A stretch of 5,841 nt of DNA from an uncultured Actinomyces sp. (lineage in GTDB: Bacteria; Actinomycetota; Actinomycetes; Actinomycetales; Actinomycetaceae). The stretch spans positions 1 through 5,841 of the forward strand of contig USPB01000127.1 of NCBI GenBank assembly GCA_900556405.1, read 5' to 3'. Every line of letters starts with the position of its first letter. Within the stretch, counting starts at the first letter, position 1. Shown here piece by piece: positions 1 through 5,170 of the stretch. Position numbers and translations under genes: made by a program. The notes beneath the pieces were generated by a model. The model saw only the letters and a list, made by a program, of their open reading frames with translations. It was not told the origin of the DNA and ran no database searches.

Positions 1-1018
1 GACGACGCTCGACCCGAACGCCCAGCAGGCCGCTTCGAACGCGCTCGGCGGGCGCACCGGCGCCGTCATCGCGATGGACTACACGACCGGAGCGATCCTG
101 ACCTGGGCCTCGACGCCCGGCTACGACCCGAACGAGCTGTCGAGCACCGACCTGGAGAGCACGCAGGCCGCGTGGGACCGGCTGAACTCCGACGAGGGCC
201 GCCCGCTGGAGGACCGCGCCACCCAGGAGATCTACCCGCCCGGCTCGACCTTCAAGCTCATCGTCGCCTCGGCCGCCCTCGAGGACGGCATGGGCGCCGA
301 CAGCACCGTCGAGTCGCCGACCACGCTGCCGCTGGACAACTCGACGACGACACTGCCGAACTCCACGAACTGCGGCGGCGACACGACGACGATCGACCAC
401 GCCCTGCAGGTCTCCTGCAACACGGCCTTCGCGAACCTGGGCATGTCCCTCGGCCAGGACAAGGTCCGCGCGCAGGCCGAGAAGTTCGGCTTCAACGCGT
501 CCTTCGGCGGCGACGTGAACTCGGCGACGAGCGTCTTCCCGTCGGACCTGGACAACGCCCAGCTGGCCATGAGCTCCATCGGCCAGTACGACGTGTCGGC
601 CACCCCGCTGCAGATGGCCTCGGTGGCCGCCACCCTCGCCAACGGCGGCCAGGTCATGCAGCCGTACGCCGTCTCCCAGGTGCGCGACGCGAACCTCAAC
701 GTCATCTCCGAGACGGGCCCGACGACGGTCCGCCGGGCCGTGAGTGAGCAGACGGCGTCCTCGATGCAACAGATGATGATCCACGTCGTCCAGTCCGGCA
801 CCGCCACCTCGACGCAGATCGGCGGGCAGACGATCGGCGGCAAGACCGGGACCGCCGAGAACATGCCCGGCGCCAGCGCCTACTCCTGGTTCGCCGGCTT
901 CGACCAGGAGACGCACGTGGCGCTCGCCGTCTTCCTGGCCGACCCCAACCAGTCCGGCACCGCCACCGGCAATGCCACCGTCGCAGCGCGCACCGTCTTC
1001 GAGGCGCTCGCATCATGA
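1..1018 (+). CDS. pbpA: Class B penicillin-binding protein (PbpA-type transpeptidase), 5' truncated by window edge
   Basis: D,D-transpeptidase that cross-links peptidoglycan outside the membrane. The frame is open from position 2, so 338 residues are visible. The N-terminal membrane anchor and dimerisation domain, roughly 150 residues judging by the usual ~480-490 aa of PbpA, lie to the left. All three penicillin-binding motifs are present: STFK with the acylated Ser at fragment residue 82 (codon 245-247), SCN at 138-140 (413-421), and KTGT at 281-284 (from 842). The first visible residues (TTLDPNAQQAA) and the GAVIAMDYTTGAIL stretch are typical of the start of the transpeptidase domain. Two cysteines (residues 124 and 139) flank the SCN region. 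The ATG at 74 is internal and is not the start. The gene probably shares an operon with pknB 82 bp downstream, and rodA is commonly found upstream. The family is certain. PbpA rather than FtsI rests on the neighbour. Confidence 0.95.
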   Translation, partial: TTLDPNAQQAASNALGGRTGAVIAMDYTTGAILTWASTPGYDPNELSSTDLESTQAAWDRLNSDEGRPLEDRATQEIYPPGSTFKLIVASAALEDGMGADSTVESPTTLPLDNSTTTLPNSTNCGGDTTTIDHALQVSCNTAFANLGMSLGQDKVRAQAEKFGFNASFGGDVNSATSVFPSDLDNAQLAMSSIGQYDVSATPLQMASVAATLANGGQVMQPYAVSQVRDANLNVISETGPTTVRRAVSEQTASSMQQMMIHVVQSGTATSTQIGGQTIGGKTGTAENMPGASAYSWFAGFDQETHVALAVFLADPNQSGTATGNATVAARTVFEALAS

Positions 1019-1104
1019 CGACCCCGACCGGGGGGACGAGCCGCCGGGGCCGGCCCCGAGACCCACGACGCGACGAGGCGATGAGGGGAGGAGATCAGCG
1101 ATGA
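1015..1104 (+). CDS. Possible 29-codon linker reading frame between pbpA and pknB
   Basis: The ATG at 1015 overlaps the pbpA stop as ATGA (1015-1018). The TGA at 1102-1104 overlaps the pknB ATG, again as ATGA (1101-1104). The predicted peptide is 29 residues, very Arg-rich (8 Arg, 5 Gly), with no recognisable domain. A weak GAGG at 1001-1004 could serve as ribosome binding site. The visible fact is the pair of 4-bp stop/start overlaps. The inference is that ribosomes may be handed from pbpA to pknB through this frame. It may equally be chance, since pknB has its own good ribosome binding site. Confidence 0.25.
   Translation: MTTPTGGTSRRGRPRDPRRDEAMRGGDQR
1087..1093 (+). promoter_or_regulatory. 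Ribosome binding site of pknB (decides the start)
   Basis: GGAGGAG sits 7 nt before the ATG at 1101. It picks this start over the in-frame ATG at 972, which lies inside pbpA and would add 43 residues of Arg/Pro-rich sequence unlike any kinase N-terminus. From 1101 the protein starts about ten residues before the RYELQEIIGRGGMAEV glycine loop, as is usual for PknB. Confidence 0.85.
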
Positions 1105-3113
1105 CCGCTGCGAACACCGTGCTCGGCGGCCGTTACGAGCTCCAGGAGATCATCGGCCGCGGGGGCATGGCCGAGGTCTGGCGCGCCCGCGACGTGCGGC
1201 TCGGCCGCGACATCGCCGTCAAACGGCTGCGCATCGACCTGGCGACCGACCCGACCTTCCAGGCTCGCTTCGGCCGCGAGGCCCAGTCCGCGGCCGGGCT
1301 CAACCACCCGAACATCGTCTCCGTCTACGACACCGGCGGCCAGGTGGACGAGGCGACCGGCGTCGTCGTGCCGTACATCGTCATGGAGCTCGTGGGCGGG
1401 CGCACCCTGCGCGACATGCTGCGCGACGGGCGCACCATCGAGCCCGCCGAGGCCCTCGGCTACACGCGGGGCGTGCTCGACGCCCTCGACTACTCGCACA
1501 AGCACGGCATCATCCACCGCGACATCAAGCCCGCCAACGTGATGATCACTCCCACCGGCCAGGTGAAGGTGATGGACTTCGGCATCGCCCGCGCGGTGAC
1601 CGACACGTCGGCGACGATGACGCAGACGGCCGCCGTGATCGGCACCGCCCAGTACCTCTCCCCCGAGCAGGCACGAGGCGAGGCCGTGGACGCTCGTTCC
1701 GACCTGTACTCGACGGGCGTCGTGCTCTTCGAGCTGCTGACCGGCCGCCCGCCCTTCAAGGGCGACTCCGCCGTCGCCGTCGCCTACCAGCACGTCGAGC
1801 AGATCCCGCCCACGCCCTCGTCGATCCTGTCCGACATCCCGGACTCCCTCGACCGCGTGGTACTCAAGGCCCTGGCGAAGAACCGCGATGACCGCTACCC
1901 GAGCGCGGCCGCGATGCTCGCGGACCTGCAGCGCGTCGCCCGAGGCCTCGACGTGGGTGCACCGCCCGCGGACTCGTGGGCCACCGAGGTGCTGCCCGCC
2001 GCCGGTGCGGCTAACGCCCAGACCGCTGCGACCATGCCGATGGCAGCCGTCGCCAACCGCACCCCCGCCCCGGCGATGGCCGCGACCTCCACGTCGCTGC
2101 CCCCCGTGGCCACCGCGGACGCGGATGACGACGTCGCGAAGTCCCGCAAGCGCCGCACGGCTATCATCGCAACCCTCGTGGTCGTCGCACTGCTTCTGAT
2201 CGGCGGTTTGGTATGGGCGCTGACGCGCGGGGCCGCACAAGCGGAGACGATCGCGGTCCCCAACGTCGTCGGCCTGACGCAGGCCGACGCGAAGACCCAG
2301 ATCGAGCAGGCAGGCTTCACGTGGGAGCTCAACCCCGACAAGGTTGCCTCCGACACCGTGGCCGAGGGGTCCGTCGCCTCCACTGATCCGACCGCCGGCA
2401 CGCAGGCCGAGAAGGGCGCGACCGTGCGCGTCACCATCTCCTCCGGCCCCGATTCCGTGACCCTGCCGGACAACCTGGTCGGCATGAGTCCTGACGACGC
2501 ACGCAAGGCGATCGAGGCACTGGGCTTGAAGTGGGAGCTCGACAACAGCAAGGTCGCCTCCGACACCGTCCCCGAGGGCAAGGTCGCGCAGACCAACCCC
2601 TCCCCCGGTTCGAAGGTGAAGGCCGGCCAGACGATCCGCGCCTACCTGTCCTCCGGTTCTGACCAGGTCGATGTTCCGGACCTGTCCGGCATGAGCCAGG
2701 ACCAGGCGCGCAGCGCCCTGAAGGCCGTCGGCCTGGAGCTCGGTAACGTGACGAGCGTCGACTCCGAGAAGGACAAGGATCGCATCGTCGGTCAGGACCC
2801 GGCCACCGGCACGAAGGTCAAGAAGGGCACTACCGTCGGCGTGTCCGTATCGAACGGTAAGGCCGCCCAGGTGGAGATCCCCTCCGTCGTCGGCATCGGC
2901 CGTGATGACGCCGAGGCGCAGCTCAAGGCTCTCGGCCTGAACGTCACCGTCGAAGAAGTCTCGGGCAACCAGCCCGCCGGCCAGGTCCTGTCCGTCGAGC
3001 CCGGCGTGGGTTCGAAGGTCGACAAGAACTCGACCGTGAAGCTGAAGGTCGCGAAGGGCAGCCAGAACGGCAACAACGGCAACAATAACGGCAACAACGG
3101 GAACGGCCACTGA
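1101..3113 (+). CDS. pknB: Serine/threonine protein kinase PknB with four PASTA domains
   Basis: A 670-residue transmembrane receptor kinase of the type that controls growth and division. Kinase domain, about residues 10-280: glycine loop GRGGMAEV (19-26), IAVK with catalytic Lys41, helix-C Glu60, HRDIKPAN (139-146, catalytic Asp141), DFG (159-161). The activation loop MTQTAAVIGTAQYLSPEQ (173-190) carries Thr174 and Thr176, which match the autophosphorylated pair of M. tuberculosis PknB. A linker rich in Ala, Pro and Thr (about 285-345) leads to a basic stop (KSRKRR, 347-352) and one membrane helix (about 353-374). Outside the cell are four PASTA repeats (about 383-449, 452-517, 522-587, 590-653), which bind muropeptide or lipid II in this family. 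The protein ends in a low-complexity tail NGNNGNNNGNNGNGH (656-670). PASTA 1 and 2 are unusually alike, both containing WEL and KVASDTV. No separate pknA lies between it and pbpA. Transcription probably ends at the hairpin at 3254-3295. Confidence 0.97.
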   Translation: MTAANTVLGGRYELQEIIGRGGMAEVWRARDVRLGRDIAVKRLRIDLATDPTFQARFGREAQSAAGLNHPNIVSVYDTGGQVDEATGVVVPYIVMELVGGRTLRDMLRDGRTIEPAEALGYTRGVLDALDYSHKHGIIHRDIKPANVMITPTGQVKVMDFGIARAVTDTSATMTQTAAVIGTAQYLSPEQARGEAVDARSDLYSTGVVLFELLTGRPPFKGDSAVAVAYQHVEQIPPTPSSILSDIPDSLDRVVLKALAKNRDDRYPSAAAMLADLQRVARGLDVGAPPADSWATEVLPAAGAANAQTAATMPMAAVANRTPAPAMAATSTSLPPVATADADDDVAKSRKRRTAIIATLVVVALLLIGGLVWALTRGAAQAETIAVPNVVGLTQADAKTQIEQAGFTWELNPDKVASDTVAEGSVASTDPTAGTQAEKGATVRVTISSGPDSVTLPDNLVGMSPDDARKAIEALGLKWELDNSKVASDTVPEGKVAQTNPSPGSKVKAGQTIRAYLSSGSDQVDVPDLSGMSQDQARSALKAVGLELGNVTSVDSEKDKDRIVGQDPATGTKVKKGTTVGVSVSNGKAAQVEIPSVVGIGRDDAEAQLKALGLNVTVEEVSGNQPAGQVLSVEPGVGSKVDKNSTVKLKVAKGSQNGNNGNNNGNNGNGH

Positions 3114-3160
3114 GGCTCCCGCGGGTCGCTACCGCGTGACGGTGTCGAGCCAGGCGGTCA

Positions 3161-3240
3161 CTGATCGGGTGAGGAACTGATCGGACTAGCGGCTGACCCG
3201 GCTGGCGGCTGACCCGGCTGGCGGCTGACCCGGCGATTGA
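3161..3240 (+). repeat. Five tandem 16-bp repeats after pknB
   Basis: Five head-to-tail units start at 3161, 3177, 3193, 3209 and 3225. Units 3 and 4 are identical (CTGACCCGGCTGGCGG). Units 1 and 2 have CTGATCGG in place of CTGACCCGG, and unit 5 diverges after CTGACCCGGC. Rough consensus: CTGAYCSGRCTRGCGG. They lie in the pknB 3' untranslated region, between its stop and the terminator hairpin. Sixteen is not a multiple of three and there is no coding signal. Function unknown. Replication slippage would explain the identical central pair. Confidence 0.8.
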
Positions 3241-3253
3241 CCCGCCGATTGAT

Positions 3254-3295
3254 GAGGCCCGCGCCGCAGGATTTCTCCTAGCGAGCGCGGGCCTC
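3254..3295 (+). terminator. Hairpin terminator downstream of pknB
   Basis: A perfect 11-bp inverted repeat GAGGCCCGCGC (3254-3264) / GCGCGGGCCTC (3285-3295) encloses a 20-nt loop. Inside the loop is a second 4-bp stem (AGGA 3268-3271 with TCCT 3276-3279). No T-run follows, which is common for actinobacterial terminators. It lies 140 nt after the pknB stop and could also stop transcription arriving from the opposite strand. Confidence 0.75.
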
Positions 3296-3307
3296 CCTGT
3301 ATGCGCC

Positions 3308-3342
3308 GGGGCGCGGGGGCGCGCGGGGCGCGGGGGCGCGGG
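3308..3342 (+). other. G-quadruplex-forming G-run cluster
   Basis: Five G runs of 4, 5, 4, 5 and 3 (3308-3311, 3315-3319, 3325-3328, 3332-3336, 3340-3342) are separated by CGC or CGCGC. This fits the usual intramolecular quadruplex pattern on the plus strand, 12 bp beyond the pknB terminator. The G runs are on the strand equivalent to pknB RNA. The tract is also self-complementary enough (GCGC blocks) to form ordinary hairpins, so quadruplex formation is a prediction only. From 3343 to about 3497 I see no gene, only a minor hairpin (CCTGCC 3421-3426 / GGCAGG 3444-3449). Confidence 0.55.
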
Positions 3343-3500
3343 CAGCCTCGACAACGCACTGCTAGCAGGGACCGGTGCGCCCGCCTCTTCACGGTGGAAG
3401 CGTGTCCTCCACAACGCGCGCCTGCCAGATAACCAGCTCTGTAGGCAGGTGCTGCGCTGCGACGTGGGCTCAACACGCGGATCCGTCAGAAAACAGGCGC

Positions 3501-3697
3501 CTCACGCGGATAGGTTGTGACGATGTGGATAGGTTGTGACGATGTGGATAGGTTATTGGCATCCGGATAGGTTAATAAGCTATCCGCATGCGCATAACCT
3601 ATCCGGATGTTCGTAACCTATCCGCATGCGCATAACCTATCCGCATGCTCGTATCCTATCCGGATGCTCGTGCCAACAAGTACATCTGCGGCGCCAT
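3501..3697. repeat. Array A: nine 19-bp-spaced GGATAGGTT motifs, four forward then five inverted
   Basis: The forward core GGATAGGTT starts at 3508, 3527, 3546 and 3565, exactly 19 bp apart. The inverted core AACCTATCC then starts at 3577 (with one change), 3596, 3615, 3634 and 3653 (with one change), again exactly 19 bp apart. The 10-bp spacers are also related: read in one orientation the unit is about AYGMRCATSCGGATAGGTT, and the first two forward spacers are GTGACGATGT. The switch point is near 3575. The left flank is CTCACGC. The right flank is GGATGCTCGTG followed by the block beginning CCAACAAGTACATCTGCGGC (3673-3697). Left flank, cores and right flank are repeated in array B. The period is not a multiple of three, so chance open frames across it are not genes. 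Function unknown. Candidates are a multi-site operator, a partition or replication-control site, or a repeat element able to form a long imperfect hairpin. Confidence 0.9.
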
Positions 3698-3699
3698 CG

Positions 3700-3774
3700 C
3701 CACCGCGCCAGCGCACCAACAGCACTGCAATGCCGCCGCTGCTGTGCCACCGCGCCAGCGCGCCAGCGCGCCAA
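3700..3774. repeat. Short GC-rich direct repeats between the two arrays
   Basis: The 15-mer CCACCGCGCCAGCGC occurs at 3700-3714 and again at 3747-3761. The second copy runs into three tandem octamers (CGCGCCAG 3751-3758, CGCGCCAG 3759-3766, CGCGCCAA 3767-3774). Between the 15-mers, ACAGCA (3719-3724) and TGCTGT (3740-3745) form a small inverted repeat. The rest of the inter-array spacer to about 3843 shows nothing I can assign. A small hairpin GTGAG/CTCAC (3844-3848 / 3855-3859) abuts array B. Confidence 0.6.
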
Positions 3775-3854
3775 CGATGACACGTGGACAACACAGCGCT
3801 CGAGTGCCAGGCCCTTTCCACCACGGCACGCTGCTCCGTCGCAGTGAGTGTGTG

Positions 3855-3973
3855 CTCACGCGGATAGGTTATGACGATGTGGATAGGTTATCGGCATCCG
3901 CATGCGCATAACCTATCCGCATGCGCATAACCTATCCGGATGCACGCACCAACAAGTACATCTGCGGCACCAT
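3855..3973. repeat. Array B: shorter copy of the 19-bp motif array, two forward then two inverted
   Basis: Forward cores GGATAGGTT start at 3862 and 3881. Inverted cores AACCTATCC start at 3910 and 3929. Both pairs are 19 bp apart. The middle forms a perfect 11-bp inverted repeat (GGATAGGTTAT 3881-3891 / ATAACCTATCC 3908-3918) around a 16-bp centre. The left flank CTCACGC (3855-3861) and the right 25-bp block beginning CCAACAAGTACATCTGCGGC (3949-3973) match array A, the latter at 24 of 25 positions. It therefore looks like the same module with the central units lost or not expanded. I see no obvious target-site duplication at the ends. Confidence 0.9.
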
Positions 3974-4005
3974 AGCTGACCCGCCTACCTGCATTCACAA
4001 CGCGC

Positions 4006-4066
4006 TACACCTGTAAGGGAGCATTGCACCAGCTCGGAAGGGGTGTCATGCTCCCTAAGTGGTGTA
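4006..4066. other. Long three-part stem-loop of unknown role
   Basis: Three nested stems line up: TACACC/GGTGTA (4006-4011 / 4061-4066), AGGGAGCAT/ATGCTCCCT (4016-4024 / 4048-4056, perfect 9 bp) and GCACC/GGTGT (4026-4030 / 4042-4046, one G-T pair). They are separated by a 4x4 internal loop and a single mismatch, and capped by an 11-nt loop. Six T residues at 4085-4090 follow 18 nt later on the plus strand, too far for a standard terminator. On the minus strand the hairpin starts 6 nt after a TAG (4073-4075) that closes a short open frame, so it could be the terminator of a decayed gene. The local sequence is richer in A+T than its surroundings. Confidence 0.6.
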
Positions 4067-4176
4067 ACACTACTAAGCAACAAGTTTTTTCGCGATCTCA
4101 CGGCCGACCGCACCCATCTGGGTCAGTTTAATGCCACTGCGCGGGCCCCTGAAGGCGCACGTGGGCCCGATAATTC

Positions 4177-4202
4177 GCGCGTGGGCGGCGCCGCCCACGC
4201 GC
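4177..4202. repeat. Perfect 26-bp palindrome
   Basis: The half-site GCGCGTGGGCGGC (4177-4189) is followed directly by its exact reverse complement (4190-4202) with no central spacer. It could bind a dimeric regulator or extrude as a cruciform. It could not act as a normal terminator, because a hairpin without loop bases must open several central pairs. It sits in the convergent gap 187 bp from the trpG stop, so it is not placed as a promoter operator for any gene in view. Confidence 0.8.
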
Positions 4203-4262
4203 ATATCTAGCGGTTTACGTGCGTAACAAGGGGTTCGCGTGCAGAGTCAGGGGCTCATGTGC
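4203..4262. repeat. Three degenerate 20-bp tandem repeats
   Basis: The units 4203-4222, 4223-4242 and 4243-4262 share a right half of the form AGSGGYTYNYGTGC and differ in their left halves. The same 20-bp rhythm continues weakly leftwards to about 4143 (GGGCCC at 4143-4148 and 4163-4168), through the perfect palindrome. At each step there is an alternating purine/pyrimidine run of 8-11 bp. From 4263 to 4299 I see nothing assignable. Confidence 0.5.
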
Positions 4263-4299
4263 GGGTGAGCAGCTCCTGTTGGACTGCCACACCTCGGCA

Positions 4300-4376
4300 G
4301 GGGGCTTTTGCACGACACGAGGCTCCGACACGCCGACGAGGCACGCCCTCAGGCCCCCATGTCGTGTAAAACCCCC
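4300..4376 (-). terminator. Large imperfect hairpin after trpG (terminator or small inverted-repeat element)
   Basis: GGGGGCTTTTGCACGACA (4300-4317) pairs with TGTCGTGTAAAACCCCC (4360-4376) over 16 Watson-Crick pairs plus one G-T pair, with one bulged C, around a 42-nt loop. On the minus strand it begins 12 nt after the trpG stop, which fits a transcription terminator, though no T-run follows. The GTGTAAAACCCCC-like end and 77-bp size would also fit a tiny inverted-repeat element, but I see no flanking duplication. Confidence 0.5.
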
Positions 4377-4388
4377 AGAACGCGAAAC

Positions 4389-5027
4389 CTACAGCTTGAA
4401 GCGCTCGGCGACGACGGGCTTGAGGGACACGGCACGCTCGCGCGCGTCGGCGTCGCCGCAGGCGGCCAGCCAGTTGGCGAACATGAGGTGCCCGGACTGG
4501 GTCATGACGGACTCGGGGTGGAACTGAACGCCTTCGAGGGGCAGGGACCGGTGGCGCACGCCCATGATGATGCCGGACTCGGTGCTCGCGGAGACCTCGA
4601 GCTCGTCGGGCATGGTCGCCGGGTCGATAGTCAGCGAGTGGTAGCGGGTGACGGTCAGCGGCGAGGGCACGCCCTCGAACACGCCGCGCCCGTCGTGGGT
4701 GATGACGGAGGTCTTGCCGTGCATGAGCTCGGGCGCATGCCCGACGGTCGCGCCGAAGAGCTCGCCCAGGGCCTGATGGCCCAGGCACACGCCCAGCATC
4801 GGGATCTTGCGCTCGGCGCAGTCGGCGATGGTCTGCAGGGAGGCGCCGGCGCTCTTGGGGTCGCCGGGTCCGGGGGAGATGAGGACGCCGTCGTAGCCGG
4901 CCTCGAACCACGCGGGATCCACGACATCGTTGCGCACGACGTCCACGACGGCGCCCAGGTGGCGCAGGTAGCCCACGATCGTGAAGACGAACGAGTCATA
5001 GTTGTCGACGCAGAGGATTCGTGCCAT
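4389..5027 (-). CDS. trpG: Anthranilate/aminodeoxychorismate synthase glutamine amidotransferase (component II)
   Basis: A 212-residue class I glutamine amidotransferase. It hydrolyses glutamine and passes ammonia to a chorismate-using partner, TrpE for tryptophan or PabB for folate, in the cytoplasm. Visible motifs: DNYDSF (8-13), SPGPGDP (51-57), GVCLGHQ with nucleophile Cys81 (79-85), HGK (103-105), YHSL (139-142), and VQFHPES with catalytic His170 and Glu172 (167-173). Length is close to the usual ~190-220. The start at 5027 is chosen because MARILCVDNYDSF is the family N-terminus and AAAGGA lies about 6 nt upstream (5034-5039). In-frame ATGs further upstream would add unrelated sequence. 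The gene is convergent with pknB, as in M. tuberculosis, where the equivalent is named trpG. Streptomyces orthologues are often called pabA. No TrpE or PabB is in view, so the partner, and thus the pathway, is undecided; one subunit may serve both. Confidence 0.93.
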   Translation of the reverse strand: MARILCVDNYDSFVFTIVGYLRHLGAVVDVVRNDVVDPAWFEAGYDGVLISPGPGDPKSAGASLQTIADCAERKIPMLGVCLGHQALGELFGATVGHAPELMHGKTSVITHDGRGVFEGVPSPLTVTRYHSLTIDPATMPDELEVSASTESGIIMGVRHRSLPLEGVQFHPESVMTQSGHLMFANWLAACGDADARERAVSLKPVVAERFKL

Positions 5028-5170
5028 CGCAGGTCCTTTCATGTACGAGGCCGTGGCCCCTTCTCCGGCATCCATGGTAGGGCGCTGCCCCAGTAGGCGC
5101 GCGGGCGCTGTCCGACAAACGGGCGAGCGGGCGCGTACGGAGAGAACCGGCCCACGCACGCGGATACGAC
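5028..5170. other. Leader region of trpG, no gene seen
   Basis: This stretch separates the trpG start from the hairpin that ends the upstream minus-strand unit, so it should hold the trpG promoter. On the minus strand the best pair I can find is TTGTCG (5113-5118) and TACTGG (5090-5095) with a 17-bp spacer. The -10 match is weak and I do not call it. I see no operator, leader peptide with Trp codons, or riboswitch. Confidence 0.35.

Noticed and set aside
1095..3110. A 671-codon minus-strand open frame opposite pknB
   Set aside because: It is the shadow of a high-GC gene with strong third-position bias. The plus strand has full kinase and PASTA motifs.
3618..3911. Several open frames of 67-88 codons on both strands across the arrays
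   Set aside because: They run through 19-bp repeats, which shift frame at each unit. They lack good ribosome binding sites and overlap each other on both strands, as expected of chance frames in GC-rich repeats.
3501..3973. CRISPR array
   Set aside because: The repeated core is only 9 bp and the spacers are 10 bp and similar to each other. Repeats change orientation midway, and no cas genes are near.
4112..4123. Small hairpin ACCCA-TC-TGGGT
   Set aside because: The two-base loop and 5-bp arms are too small to support a function.
4223..4262. tRNA-like GGTTCG segment
   Set aside because: No acceptor stem, anticodon arm or complete T-loop can be built around it. It belongs to the 20-bp repeats.
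4308..5096. Long plus-strand frame opposite trpG, and minus-strand frames in other phases
   Set aside because: The minus frame carries all the amidotransferase motifs. The others are low-complexity Arg, Gly or Pro-rich shadows.
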